From Centroberyx gerrardi (lineage: Eukaryota; Chordata; Actinopteri; Beryciformes; Berycidae), in the NCBI RefSeq assembly GCF_048128805.1, contig NC_136016.1, forward strand, positions 6,522,501 through 6,586,500: a DNA stretch of 64,000 nucleotides, in the 5' to 3' direction. Positions 40,101 to 51,541 of this stretch are shown piece by piece. Made by a program: the position numbers and the translations under genes. How positions within the stretch are numbered: the first letter of the stretch is position 1; every line of letters begins with the position of its first letter. The notes beneath the pieces were generated by a model that searched no databases, was not told the origin of the DNA, and saw only the letters and a list, made by a program, of their open reading frames with translations.

Positions 40101-43100
40101 TAAACAGCTTGCATCATGATTTTGACATGAAACAAATTCAAACCTGACTTCTCAATGCAGTTTTAAACATTCAGGCCTTACCACTGGCCAGGATCACACT
40201 TCCTTTGTGTACTAGCAGGTGTAAGTTAATGTCAATATTCACCTGTAGAGAGTGAGCCGGGGGCAGGCAGTACCAATGGGCTGGCATGGTGCCACTTGGA
40301 GGGTATAAATCAACTGAGAGACCTCACTGTCATCATCTTCCCAACCTGGAGAATGCCACAGCAAGAACATAATTTTGCAAAATATAGTCAAATGCAGTAT
40401 CACACCTTTAACTGTATCTGACCACTAGAGGGTAGAGATGTTTACTAGACCTGTCTGTTTCCACTGATAACGCATTGCAGGGGCTAAAAAGTTCAAAAAG
40501 CCTTCATTCTATTGACTTATCATATAAAACAATATCAAATGGAGCATCCTACATAAAGCATAACACCCACACACACTGCATGGAAGGTCACAGATCTCAC
40601 AGCAAAGCAACCTACACACATCCAGGGTCTAGTACAAGCCTCAGGTGAAGTGTAGATTATGAGTCAGATGTAGAAGCCCACACATTAATAGCTGCCTTTT
40701 CACCGTTTAATGTGACAAACAAACACTACCAATACCACCGTGTTGCCATACCTGAGCAGTTATAGGTGACCACCGTCTCCAGCAGCCGTATGTCTGACTC
40801 TGGAATCAGACCACAGAGGCCTCCGTAGGGAGGATGGTTAGGTAATATTGTCAGGCTGGCGCTGCCCCACTGCCCTCTGCCTGGCTGAGACACATTGAGG
40901 GTGAAGGTGTAACTCTGCCCATCCTGGAGGACCCCTGATGGGATCACCAGGTCAGGGGAGCGACCCCCTGTGGAGGTGGCAAGCTCATCAAGGTCAAGGG
41001 ACAGGCCAGTTTGGTCCTCTGCACTCCATTTGTACTGTGAAGACAATGTATTTACATTCATAATACTGAACGCAACTCTTCATCTATTGTCTGTTCGTAT
41101 GAGCTTTCATTCTTGCATTGCAAATAACAAAACACTGTATACTTAGTTTATTTACTTTAGTTGAGCGTCACTGAGGTTGGATCCAGGTTAACCTGCTTTA
41201 CACCGAATTTACTCTCCAAGCAAATAAATACCAAAATCAAGCAGATAATGAATAACAACAGCAATCCTCTGCAGACACAGTGGGAGAGGGTGCAGACTAC
41301 TAGTGTTTTGGTTCTTTCATCCCAGCTGTGATATTACAACCTAACAAGCACTTAAAGTAGTCCTCTGTGCACTTGCACCATCGGTGCTTTTTATATGTCA
41401 TGCTTTTAAGAAATGTATTGCCTTATGCAATGTAGTTGTACTTATGTCTTTATTTTCCATGATTTCATTATTTATTATATTATTATTTCCTTATGTGGAC
41501 ACTGTTCAACAGAAATTCTTGATGAAATGGAATCAGATGACAGCTGGTGTCAGAATCATTACCTGTGCATGGTCATCACATTGTCCGCACTGTCCAGAGA
41601 GGACGATGGGGGTGGCATAACTGACATGGTGGGAGGACAGGACAGAACAGGATACACATTCCACAGTCACAGGAAACACTGGAGCTTCACACACTGATAC
41701 CTAAACACAAGAGACAGGTGTGTGTGACCACCACAGCCAAGCCGAATGGCCTTTTGCAGAGCTCAGTGGGTGCTGCCAGCCCAGGACTGTGTACTGTGAA
41801 TAAATCAAACTCTGAAATCGCTCTGAGGAAGAGGCCAGTGACGTCAAAATGTCTGCCTTGTTCAACTAAACTGCATGCATAAAATTAGTGTACTGATTTC
41901 TTCCATAATTGCCAAAGTATCCAAGACAATTTATTTACAAGAGACACGCATTCAACAGATACACATAGATTGCAGATACAAAAAAGATACCGTGAAAACC
42001 AATTTTAAAGTAATAAAGCATGCCACTGTGTGAGTATGAGGTGAGATTATGGCTTGTACTCACAGACTGTGTGGTAGAGACAGGTCTCCGCCCTGCTTTG
42101 TGCACAGTGAGAGTGAAAACGTAGACCCTGCCTGGGTGTAGTTCAGCACTGAGTACGGTCATTCTACTGCTGTTACTCCCAATAGACTGGTTTACAGACT
42201 GAGCCTCGGTGGAGTTCTGCAAATACAAACACACAGGTGTTACTAAACCAGATCTTATTCCAGTAGTAACACAACTGTAGTATTAAACATAATAAAGTTA
42301 CAATATTTATAAACTGAGCAGCTAGTATGCACATATCTAATCTGTTTGTTCTGTACATACGTTCTGTACATCTGTATATATTCTGTGAATTCACATGCTG
42401 TTTTTTTCATAAACACATATCCTTCTAATGTGAAATACATTGCATATATCTTGATATTCAACAAAAGGCCTGTACCGCCGTCATGGAGTCCCAGTGATAC
42501 TGCAGCTGGTCCTCCACTCCTGCTTCCACATCGGGGTCTTGAGAATGAGAGCCGTCCAGGATGAGGTCACTAAAGCTGGGCCACAGTCTGTGTGAGCCTC
42601 CCTTGATGACAGCTACTAGTGGGGAGTGGACCACTGTAACCTTGGTCTTTCGTTGGACAAAGAGAGGAGTTCCCTGGAGTGAAACAGTGAATTCTAGGCA
42701 ATACTGTCCCACCTCCAGAGTTTGCTTCGGGAGGGAGAGTAATGGTGAGGTTACATCCACCTTACTACTAAGGGTTACCATCTTCCCAGTGAAATCTTTA
42801 TTGCCATCTGCACAGTCAGACTTTCTGAATATCTCCCACAGATAGGCGGTCTTGTAAGCAGAGCAGTTGATGTCCACGGTTGCTTCAAAGTAGCTGGGTC
42901 TAGACCTGAGGATAGTAGACTGGCCCTGGACTAAGGAAGCTTGAGGGCCAGAGCACTGGAGCTCTTTCACCTCTGCTTGTAGGTGTGCGGACACTTGGCT
43001 GACATTGTTGAAAACTTTGACCGTAATGTCGTACCTCCCGGGAATATGATAAGTATGATTAGCTGTGTTGAAGTCTGTGACCAACATGTCAGTGGAGTCT

Positions 43101-46100
43101 CCAAAGTCCCAGTGGTACCTGAGGTTACTCCCACCATTCACTTTGGCAGAAAACCTCACAGTATATCCACTGAAGATCCTTTCTGATTGACAGAAAAGCT
43201 TGGCCTCCTTAACAGGCCACTGAACTGTAGCGGTCTCATTTAGGGTCTTGGAGCAGACACCATTGCTGGCCACCACGCTGACAGACAACGAACCACTTCC
43301 AGGTGAAGAGAAAATCACCTCCTGTCCTACGGCTTGTGAAGGCTCCGACCCCTCCAAGTGAAATATCCAGGTGTAGCTGACAGGAAATCCACTTTGAACT
43401 TCTGTCTTAAATTGGATTTCTTTCAGAGCCTTTAGAGCAGCGGAACAACAGTTCACCAGTCGCAAACCTCGAATGCGCTCAGTGACCAGAATGGTAGACG
43501 TCACCTCAGCACTACTGACCTGGTTCCAGGCTTTCACTGTCGCTAAATGTGTCCCAGCTGGAAGGCTAGATGTGATGAATTGTCCCTCGACAAAGCCCTG
43601 ACTATGAGTTGAGTCCTCTTTACCAAATGCAATAACAAAGCTTACATTACTTCCTTCGGAAATTGCTGGGGTGAAAATAACTGGGTCCTGAGTGCAGACA
43701 GTAGCCTCATTTATATCCAGAGTTAGGCCTTTGATTGCATCCTGGACAGTAACAGTGTGTGAAACTGTCTGCCAACTTATCCCATTGGAGACATTCAAAC
43801 ACACCTTGTAGATGCCTGCATGTGCAAAAGTGTAGATAAAAGTCTGATTGGTACCTTTAAAAAGAGTGGGCTTATCACTTGTGTCAACTTTCCAGTCCCA
43901 GTGCAGATCACTGCCTTTGTGGATGAGCCCACGGAGTGAAACAGCAGCACTTGTGTTGATATAAAATGGGTGTGTCTTTCTGTCTATTTGAAAGTCTATC
44001 GCTCCAATCTCCTCCTGGACTACAAACTGTTTGGTGACATTACTGTGGCTGAGGACATTCTGTGCTGAAACTTTGACGAGGCAATATCCCAAAGTCGTAA
44101 AAGTGTGGAGAAGAAAGGGCACATCCGTCTGCAGGGGCGAGAGGTCGGAGTTCACATACCAAAGATACTGGAGGTCAGACCCGGTAACCACAGTTACGGA
44201 GATATTCACAGATGTCCCCGCTGCCACAGTGTTTGACCGTGTGGTCACGCTTGCGCCTGTCACCCGCTCTACCGCCACAATGGAAACAAGGCTGGTTGTC
44301 TCCCCCAACTTGTTAGAGGCTGTTAGCTGGACAGAAATGCTGCCAGGAGTTTCAACCAACAAGTTAAAAAGCGCTCCATCACCAGTAATTTGGTGGTTTA
44401 TTCCTCTGTGCGTAGCAAGCCAGTGATAAGTGACATTGGAGCCTTGGGTGAATGAAGCAATAAACAGCACTCCCTCTTGGGTTGGTATGTATTTCCTGTT
44501 TGTCAGACTCTGACATTCAATTTGAAGACCCTGTATCCTTTCAAAGACCTCAATAAAAATAGCTGCCTCCCTCCTACTCACCAAGTTCTGGGCTATAACT
44601 CTGACTTGATACACTCCTGGTTCGGAGAACACATATCTAAACTGATAAGTTCCCTGTTTGGCTGTAGTCATACCATCCACTGTCCAGTAGTAGTTGGTGC
44701 TACTGATAGCACTGCTAACTGCTGTTATAACAGTTTCTTCGCTTACTACCGCGTAGGGCTGGGTGGTGTGAAGTGAAAGGTCTGAAACAGGTAGTAAAAC
44801 ATTCACTTCAAGGGTCGCGGAGTTTCGGCTTATTGTGTTGAATGCTGTGGCAGTGACTGTGAATTGGCCTGCGGAGGTGAAGACGTGGGACACATTTGGG
44901 TTCTGCTCCACTGGAGAACCGTCTCCAAAGTCCCACAGCACAGAAACATTGGTGCCAGTGCAGCTGTCGACCCAAAATGATGTTATTGTGTTGACCGTCA
45001 GTGTGTCACTTTGACTATTGTGCATGACAGACAGCTCACTCACAGGTTTTTGAATGGCAATACTGGTTTTGGCTGTTTTGTTGCTGACTTTGTTACTTGC
45101 CATTACTGACACTTCTTCAAACCCTTCCTCTTTATAGACAAAACACTTTTGAGCATTTGCTGTGAGAGCAGATTGACTAGAGGAGCCACTAAACCACATA
45201 AATTGGTAACCAGTTGTCTGTTCAGGGGCAACTAACGCACTGAAACACACCTCTTCTCCAACTGCCACGGCACCCTGTGATGGTTGCACAGCTATACTGG
45301 CTATTGGGGCTTCAACACAGACACTAGCATTATAGGAGACAGATGTAATAAAACTAAACACAGCCAGATTCACGTTAAAAATCCCTTGGCTTGAAAATAA
45401 GTGCGTGGCTGTGGGCTTTCCCTTCACCACAGTCAAAGGTGACCTATCTCCAAACCTCCAATGGAAAGTCAGTGTGGATATGTTCCCATTCACCTGAGCA
45501 CTAAGCTGTATATCTCTTCCACTCATAACGCACTCTGTAGGCAGTACTCCTCTAATAGCCAGCCTGTAGACCTCCACACTGATAGACTGACGAGCTTGGC
45601 TGACAGAGTTAGAGACAATTATGTCAACTGTATAGTTCCCTGGAGACTTATAGACGTGGGAGACAGAGTCATCCATGGTGTTTCTCCGCTGGGACCCATC
45701 ACCCAAGTCAAAATCCCAGGTGAGACTCGTACCAGTGGCCACTTTAGCTCTGATGTCTGTGACAGAGCTCAGTTCATTGGGTCCATTGTAGCTTAAAGTT
45801 AATCCAGTGACTTTCTCCATAACCTCCACCATGAGCCAGGCGGTCAACGCAGTCAGGGTGTTGTTAGCACACACTGTGATGTTATAAACCCCAGCAGATC
45901 CAAAAGCATGGTTGACTTTGCCGTGGATCCCCTGGACGGCTTCGGAGCCATCACCAAAGTCCCACGTGTAGAAGATGCCATAGGGGGACGGCTCTGGTGA
46001 TGCTTCCAGAAGGAGAGGCTGTGTGATGAGGGGCACCGGAGGTGAGGGGGAGAGGAGGAGGTGAAGTAACAGAGGGCGGACTTTTATCTTCGTGGACGCC

Positions 46101-49100
46101 TCAATGTTGTCGTATCGGTTGAAGACTTGGATTTGAAGTGTGCAGTCGTCTACATGGAGCAAACACACAGGAACATTGATTTCGCTGATTGATTGAATAA
46201 ATTCAGATGATTTCTAGTTTAGTATTTCTTTATGTAGGGCGCTTTAGCATTTTGGCATTGGGACTTTTACTATTTTATCCAGAGGCTCTTATGGGCAAAC
46301 AAATGGATCTAAATAAGACAGAAAGGGGTCTTCAAATGAGACTTGGATCCCAGAGAAAAATGTTTTTGACAAATGACAAATTTACCAGTCATAGCAAAAA
46401 TCTGTCAACATTTGATTAGCGTCTGGTGTGACGATACATTTTATTGTGTGTGCGTTTGTGTGTGTTTACCTGGGGTAAGGTAGGTGTGGTTAACAGAGTC
46501 CTGGACATACACCTGTCTCTCTCCTCTCTCCACAAGCCCCTCCATGGTATGACAGGGAGCAGGCTGGGTGTGGATCACCTTGCCGCTACCGTCCCCAAAA
46601 TCCCACCTACATGACATGTGCCACATGGAAATTTAGAATAACCAGAACTTATAAACCACAACTACATGACTGCAAGTAATAGTCTTTGCTGTAAATTATA
46701 TAGACATGCCATCCTGATGAACTTATGAAAAATACTATACCATATATCACAGAGAAAGGTAAAATATGGCTTTTACCTGAAGGTGACTGCCAGGGAGATG
46801 TCCACTTTGACCCTGAGGGTGTAGAGGTGTGTGGCAGCCACAGCTATGACTTCACTGACAGACAGGAACTCTGGGTCAGCCAGTGGGACCATTTCATCAG
46901 CAGTCAGAAGGATTTGCTGGCTCTGGGAACTCACAGGGTTGGAAGCTGTCACCTAGGATAATACATGTTTACAGCTTGGATATTATAGTACATTTTTTAA
47001 ACAGCAGTGATTCCAAAACACAAGATCGGTCAAATGTGAATGAATTTGAAAAACATAATCAGAAACAAATAACTGAGCAAATTTGACAGCATCGCAGGAA
47101 ATAAACCATCTTACCTTTAGCTTATACTCAGCAGGTTTCTTGAACACTACACTGTAAGATTCCCCTTCATAGGCAAACTTCTCCAGGTTGTCAATCACCC
47201 ACGCGAATTTCACTGAGGAACCACTCTCCACTTTGGCTGTAAATGACTAGGATGTTAAAATATTAGAGCAGGGTGAGAGATTGTGTAGAAACTAGGATGA
47301 CATTTTGAAAAGGGCAATGAAAACTGTAGTTTCAACATCCAGATTCCTTTGACAGAATGTCAAAAAATTGCTAGTCAAACGTGTGAAATGTGTGTGTCTG
47401 TGTTTGCGTTCTCACCTGTGACGTGTCAGTGAGCATCCTCAGGTGTCCATGTGGCTCTACACTAAGTCCTGTCACTGCCTCGTAGCCGCAAACCTTTACA
47501 CTGGCACTTTGAGAGCTCACTGTATTCATCACACTGATGTCCAGAGTCTGAACCCCTGCTGAGGGCAACACCAGGGTCACAGAGGAGAACCAGGCATCAT
47601 AGGACCCTCTCTGGCAGCCAGGCCAAGATGGAGCCACCTCTTCTGGGCAAGACGGAAGGAAGGGGACCCCTGTCCGGAGCACGGGGGCTGACCATGAGCT
47701 ACTGGCTTTCTGTCCAGATAGGATCTTGACAACAATGAGAGTTGGGACGTTGATTTCGACATGAATCTGGTTGTTTTCATCAGGCTGGGGGTGGATGATG
47801 TTAAGCCCAGATATGGGACTCAGACCTGGAGGAGGACCAGTAGTTAGGGCCCTAATATCAGGGGTTGTGGTCGTCTCTGTGTGGGTGAAGCCAATGAGGT
47901 CATCGTGCTCCGTACTCAGGCCGTGGCTATTCCTATGCAGCGTGTCCACATACAGCATTCTTAAATCACACACCACCCCGTCGACCCACTGGCCTCCTTG
48001 GGGTAGGGAAGAGAGGCCCCCCTCCCACCAACCTCCCCACTCCGTGCCCCTCAGGGACAGGTAACTCTGGCGCCAGGGGGAGTTGAGGGAGGCATCGCTG
48101 TCACGGCAGTGTAGGAACGTCCCCGAGTCACGAGTGTGTTGTATGGCCACAATATCATCAGGATACACCATGATCTCTCTCTGCGGCAGAACCAACTGTT
48201 AGAGAAAAGACATGAAAAAGGGGAAATAATTATTCTATTTCAATACAACTGGTAACAACAGTGTTATTAGTATATTACTTAGCCCAATTGCATCAGAAAC
48301 AGATCTGCTAAAGTTGCTAGTGCAGAAAATTGAAGTCAACTCACACTAATAGTCTTTAGTTCAGAGCTGGGGTTCATTCTGAGAGGCAGGTCTGCCACCA
48401 GGTGGTAGAAGGGCGGTATTGCAGTGTATCTGGGGGGCAAAGCAAAGCTGCGGTCCCCTGCTGCAGAGTCGTAGGGGCTGCAGGGGCTGGTGATGGGCAC
48501 ACAGGCTTCCAGTAGATGGCACCAGTACTGGCCCATGCTACAGCCTCCTGTGGTGTTACACAGCGGCACTGCGGAGCAGCAGCTGAACGGATTGAGGAGA
48601 GAACTGCAACCTGAACAGCAAAGAAGAGATTACGTATTGAATGCTGAGGAAAGGGGGTGAACCAATATATCGTTCTTTACAACAAAATAGTTCATCATAA
48701 AATTTCACACCAAATCATTCATACAATAGCTGTGGTACCTGGAGGTACGAGGTTGTGGCTGGGGCTGCAGTAGGGCCGGAGGATCTGGACACGAGCCAGA
48801 GTGGCCAGCGGGCCGGGCTGGACCACCAGCTCCGCTGATACCAAATGACCCGCATGGCTGGACCACAAACCTGGGAACAGCTGCATCTGTGGGCATCATA
48901 GGGGCATCACAAGAAGATAAGCAAACATTGTCAGGATAATTGACTTTTTATTCCGTTGCCTCCCTGAAAGCTGTACAAGATATATTTTCTAAGCAGACCA
49001 ATAAATCATTCAATCATTTTTATTTAGACTGACACCTCACTGACCTCCACGGTGAGTTGTCCGGTGTCCGGGGCAGCGGGGAGGGTGTGTATCTGGGCCC

Positions 49101-50324
49101 GAGCGTAGACGCCAGTCATGAGAGCCAATCCTGTCAGGTAACTGTCCATAGATGGTAAAGACACTGCACAAAGAGGGGCACACAAAAGCATATTTGACCA
49201 GTCACTTATAATTAACGTAACACCCTACCAGTGTACCATGATCTACCTACTGAGCCACATGGGACCAATTATTGTCAACACTTCACAAAATCACTGAATG
49301 GTGTTTTCTATCAAGGTGTGTATGTGGCTTTCTCATGTAAAACACAATGAAATGCAGTCTTACCAGTTACTTGTCTTTCACAGAGGAAGAGGTACTGTCC
49401 AACACATCCTGCCCTCCTCCACTGTCCCAGTGTCCCCAAGGCCATCTGAGTACAGACCCCCTGGCTCACACTGCCTCCGCCCCGCCAGGCAGGACTCACT
49501 GGCCCCATAACCCCAACCTCATCAGGCCCTTCTCCCTCTGCTCCCCTCAGCCATACCCACACTGTGGCTTTCCTAGACAAACAGAGAAGAGGTCGGTATA
49601 GGTACCAGCATGGTACCAGCAAGACCCTTATGTAGGGTATAGGACTCACATTGGAAAGGAGTAGTGGATGAAGTTTTGGAGCTCCGGGCTGTCAGCAACT
49701 GCCAGATCCCCTCCCCGGGTCTCTCGGCACGAATCCCGCGCCACTGACCATGATGATGCCGTCTCAGAGAGCCAATAGCATCGCAGGCTGGCCAGGTGGA
49801 TCTGACCACCTTGTGGACAAGAAATCTCCTCTGGAAGGCAATAATCAGAGAGAGTTGATAATGGCATGCAAGTGCAATTGTCATTTCTCAACACTGGGCA
49901 GTTATCAAATGTAGAATCCTATCAGTCATCAATAATAATAACAAGATAATTATGAAACTTTTTGCATATTTTCATCTATTATATGCGCTATTACATGTAA
50001 TATTTCATTTTTAGACTATTTTATTAATGGCTGTTTAACTCTTATGACTCCTAATCAGCTACTCATGAGACTTGATGAGCTCCACCTGTTTAAATATCAG
50101 TACAAATTAATACCCTAATGAAGACAGCTTGCCTGTTGAAACGTTGGTGAGCAAAAACCAGAATGGAGCTTTGAGCGTGCGTTATTCCTATGCAAGTATC
50201 ATATTATCATTGATAGAGCCCAATTCAATACAGAATGAAACCTCTCACCTCCAGCAGCGGTGGTCAAAACCACACACAGAGTCCACAGTAGAGCCTGGTT
50301 TTGTGAAGCTGTTGTACCTGTCAT
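26389..50324 (-). CDS. pkd1: pkd1, polycystin-1, complete, without LRR/WSC head
   Basis: Forty-two coding exons whose phases close exactly to 4208 residues plus stop; exon coordinates are in the six block entries that follow. Order: signal peptide, C-type lectin, LDL-A-like cysteines, PKD repeats, REJ, GAIN with GPS, TM1, PLAT, polycystin channel, C-terminal coiled coil. This order, the 3.7-kb PKD-repeat exon and the C-tail (HRVKFEGM..PSRSSQ) identify polycystin-1 and exclude PKD1L1/2/3, which lack most PKD repeats. Polycystin-1 sits in cilia and plasma membrane, pairs with polycystin-2 and shapes tubule and matrix biology. The N-terminal LRRs, WSC domain and first PKD repeat of mammalian PKD1 are absent: a signal-peptide exon joins straight to the lectin exon. 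Teleosts keep two pkd1 copies; which one this is cannot be settled here. A strong acceptor (TTTTTTTCTTCAG) at 50348 implies at least one upstream 5'UTR exon. Confidence 0.95.
28826..28937 (-). mobile_element. tRNA-derived SINE relic with a 17-bp duplication
   Basis: The minus strand carries TAGCTTGGTTGGTAAAGC (A-box-like) and, about 30 nt on, GGTTCTAATCC (B-box), followed by a diverged body. At the plus-strand right edge, GCACATGCGCAGTAAAG occurs twice in tandem (about 28892-28927). It lies in the 520-bp pkd1 intron between 29173 and 28652. Confidence 0.65.
29475..34066 (-). CDS. pkd1: pkd1 block 5: cytoplasmic loop, TM segments, polycystin TOP domain (exons 28-36)
   Basis: Exons 34066-33923, 33794-33353, 33050-32930, 32110-31896, 31774-31572, 31246-31049, 30597-30443, 29968-29768, 29649-29475. 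Exons 28-31 encode a long serine/proline-rich cytoplasmic loop (runs such as SSSPSSPSSSPDSPS and AAAAEDAAE) typical of the poorly conserved loop in PKD1. Exon 32 carries two strongly hydrophobic segments, and exon 34 one (LLFLLLVLMVNYQ). Exons 34-36 encode the extracellular polycystin (TOP) domain with RLHTASWGAPNLTSL, WMDHTLVPHLHQNP and FTHYHRESGLF..SLRLEWAQ. Confidence 0.9.
32445..32705 (+). mobile_element. common fish interspersed repeat with terminal hairpin
   Basis: A recognisable fish element: GTTTATTTGTACAGCCCTTA, CAGTTGTCTCAAAGGGCC, CAAGGAAAAACTCCCATGA, AAATGGAAGAAACCTTGGGA, GCCAGGACGGTCAGACGTGC. It finishes in an inverted repeat, TGCAATGGGTGC and CACCTATTGCA. It lies in the 819-bp pkd1 intron between 32930 and 32110. 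The family name was not established. Confidence 0.7.
33121..33304. mobile_element. MITE-like element with terminal inverted repeats
   Basis: The left end is TTAAAAGGAAAATTGCACCC and the right end, reverse complemented, is TTAAAGGAAAAATCCATCCT. About 184 bp, AT-rich and non-coding. It almost fills the 302-bp pkd1 intron between 33353 and 33050. Confidence 0.55.
33864..33914. repeat. (TG)n tract after the pkd1 exon 28 donor
   Basis: On the coding (minus) strand it is a CA run beginning 8 nt into the intron after the donor TCT|GTAAGA of exon 28 (34066-33923). Confidence 0.95.
34080..34107. repeat. (CA)n tract before the pkd1 exon 28 acceptor
   Basis: On the coding strand it is a TG run ending about 13 nt before the acceptor AG of exon 28. 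It is complementary to the CA run on the other side of the same exon. Confidence 0.95.
34146..34198. repeat. perfect 24-bp inverted repeat with 5-nt loop
   Basis: The left arm 34146-34169 starts CTTATCTCAATGTGG and the right arm 34175-34198 is its exact reverse complement, with AAGCC between. In RNA from either strand it would fold into a stable hairpin. It lies in pkd1 intron 27, 80 bp upstream of exon 28 on the coding strand. Confidence 0.95.
34385..34560 (+). repeat. dispersed repeat, copy 1
   Basis: Similar in order and spacing to 60005-60190. Shared landmarks are TAGGGTCTTT, GGAAAAAG-like sequence, GCTTTT.TG.AAAT, TATTGGTTGTTTGCCTGA against GGTGGTTGTTCACCTGA, GATGATCACTGA, and CACTGC..CTGGTT. 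No coding content; family not identified. Confidence 0.55.
34593..36758 (-). CDS. pkd1: pkd1 block 4: TM1, PLAT domain, next TM segments (exons 23-27)
   Basis: Exons 36758-36563, 36426-36259, 35919-35779, 35292-35082, 34716-34593. TM1 is NMVVGIVCAVLVLIHLLVGL. The PLAT/LH2 domain follows, residues about 2815-2935: YHYRVLVKTGWRRGAG, then ISLYGVNKSGS, HGSLDQFHL, GEVWKICIWHDNTG, DPSWYVQHVVVWD. PLAT is the cytoplasmic lipid- and protein-binding module after TM1 in this family. Exons 26-27 encode the next hydrophobic segments (ALLLHLYLALGALWYGAV and VGMTVAALVFPLQCLLCSLF). Confidence 0.9.
35560..35760 (+). repeat. dispersed repeat, copy left of pkd1 exon 25
   Basis: Contains ATCTGCCAACAAGGTGAG, GGAAACAAGTGACAATATCT and TTCACTTGTTTTAAGAAAA. 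The copy at 36070-36235 has the same landmarks in the same order and orientation. The two copies bracket pkd1 exon 25 (35919-35779). Confidence 0.65.
36070..36235 (+). repeat. dispersed repeat, copy right of pkd1 exon 25
   Basis: Contains ATCTGCCAAGGGGGTGAG, GGAAACAAGTGAAATTATCT and TTCACTTATTTTAAGGAAAA, matching the copy at 35560-35760. It ends about 24 bp before the donor end of exon 24 (36259). Confidence 0.65.
36993..42216 (-). CDS. pkd1: pkd1 block 3: REJ region and GAIN/GPS domain (exons 12-22)
   Basis: Exons 42216-42064, 41700-41563, 41034-40752, 40345-40243, 40046-39918, 39743-39593, 39452-39315, 38948-38804, 38650-37898, 37612-37459, 37251-36993. Residues about 1967-2768 match the receptor-for-egg-jelly and GAIN regions: many N-glycosylation sequons, QDGQSYTFTLNV, ELWVLVQHGNSQEI, and SGQSVRELMDRREIRGNVT. 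The GPS at the end of exon 22 has the cleavage tripeptide H-L-T in the context CLTQHLTMFGASLFV. Autoproteolysis there, producing N- and C-terminal fragments, should be intact. The 102-nt/129-nt pair of exons 15 and 16 appears to correspond to a single larger exon in mammals. Confidence 0.9.
37335..37420 (+). mobile_element. short tRNA-derived SINE relic
   Basis: GGTCCTGTATAGCTCAATGG followed by GTAAATGC resembles a tRNA-like head, and TTTGGGTAAAAGTGTCC resembles a SINE 3' tail. The middle, including the B-box, is missing, so this is an internally deleted copy in the pkd1 intron between 37459 and 37251. Confidence 0.55.
42476..47246 (-). CDS. pkd1: pkd1 block 2: PKD-repeat array (exons 8-11)
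   Basis: Exons 47246-47115, 46952-46777, 46606-46470 and the giant 46149-42476 (3674 nt, open throughout). Residues about 594-1966 form a series of immunoglobulin-like PKD repeats. I count about fourteen, several with the WDFGDGS hallmark (RWDFGDGSG, YTWDFGDGSE, VLWDFGDGSP, YHWDFGDSTD) and the paired H.Y..PG.Y.V strand motif (NHTYLTPG, HVYKSPGNYTV, HVFTSAGQFTV, HTYHIPGRYDI). Others are degenerate in the WDFGDG position. The array is the extracellular stalk thought to give mechanical extensibility. One huge exon for the repeats is the same architecture as mammalian PKD1 exon 15. Confidence 0.95.
47416..50324 (-). CDS. pkd1: pkd1 block 1: signal peptide, C-type lectin, LDL-A-like region (exons 1-7)
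   Basis: Exons 50324-50249, 49830-49650, 49572-49364, 49163-49045, 48886-48739, 48610-48345, 48195-47416. Exon 1 encodes a signal peptide with core ALLWTLCVVLTTAAG. Exons 2-3 encode one C-type lectin domain, residues about 26-155, with CYWLSETASSWSVARDSC and a C-terminal CVGQYLFLCER. The segment PGLWSSHAGHL..ARVQILRPYC then PPGCSSLLNPFSCC corresponds to the PKD1 region after the lectin. Exon 6 has a cysteine-rich LDL-A-like stretch (CNTTGGCSMGQYWC..CVPITSPC). The signal-peptide frame is also open upstream to the exon edge at 50347, so an extra upstream coding exon cannot be fully excluded. Confidence 0.9.
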
Positions 50325-50347
50325 CTTGCAGAGCGCATAATATTCCC

Positions 50348-51488
50348 CTGAAGAAAAAAACACACTACACTAGCCCACTGCAGGAGCCTAGTAGAGACCC
50401 ATAGACTCCCATCATCTCATAAGATGCGTCTATATCCGTCTGCTTCTTCTCGCCTTTTTCCTCTCAATGCAACAAGACCCTCCTCCCAGCATCCTCAATG
50501 TTCTTGTAGAAGTTTAAACTTTAAACTTTGTCACCCTTTCATCCCTCTCCCTCGTCTTAAACCCAACTCTCTCACTCACTCCTTCTCTCTCAAACACACA
50601 CACACACACACACACACACTCATTTCACTCCATTTACACTCTGTTTTTCTACTCACCCCTTCCCCATCCCGCCCCATCCTCCCCCTCCAATTGTCCCAGC
50701 CCTGGACACTATGAGTTATGGTGGTGTCATTGTTTTAAAGGCCTCTTCTCCCCTCTCTCTCTCTCTGTCTGTCGGAGCGCCTGGGTGACTTCTACTTTGT
50801 CTCTCAGCAACAGCTATAGGAGCAGAGTGGACAGAGGAGGCCAGCGTTTCTCATTACCATGTTGTAAAACCCTTGGCACCCAATAGAAACCGTCAAACTC
50901 AGGCAGGATAGAGCTAAAGACCCTGGTGGAAACAAGTCCCAAAGACTAAAGAGTCGTAGTGCCAGTGTTGTTTGGACACAAATTTTTCTGATGAATAATT
51001 GAAAAGAGAACATGTTTTAAAAGTCCTATCTCATGAGGTTTGTTGCCTGAGCATGTGACCCACTAACACCCGACCTTGTCAGTAACCGGACAAAAACTTT
51101 GTGACGCACACGCAAAAGAAATGGGCCTGGTTTTAAAAGGAGGCATGCCATGTGGGTTGCCTGGAGATGAGACAGATAAAGCTGAAGGCAGTGATAAGAC
51201 TACCGCAGCAGAGAATTGTCAAGCAGTCACTATGGAAACAAGTCTCTTTCTCTCTGGGAAGACTGAGCTTTTTCCTCGCAGGACCTGTAAGACCGATTCA
51301 CCGGAAAACAGTCAACATATGTGTGAGCACCACATTGGTCCCACCCAATTCACAACCAACCTGCAACTTCTGTTGACAATTGCAGGAGCAGCTGAAGCCT
51401 AATTTTGCTATAAAAGCAAAAGCTACAAGAAACTAGGACAATGACAAAAAAGTTTTCCTGTCTTGGAAAATGCCTTGAAGGTGCAGTG

Positions 51489-51541
<53 letters not shown>

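Noticed and set aside
45461-45796. Open frames on the strand opposite the pkd1 giant exon
   Set aside because: They overlap a continuous 3.7-kb coding exon with clear PKD-repeat motifs and show no motifs of their own.
50110-50180. GTTGAAACGTTGG-type phrase found in some vertebrate repeats
   Set aside because: Too short and isolated to assign to an element.
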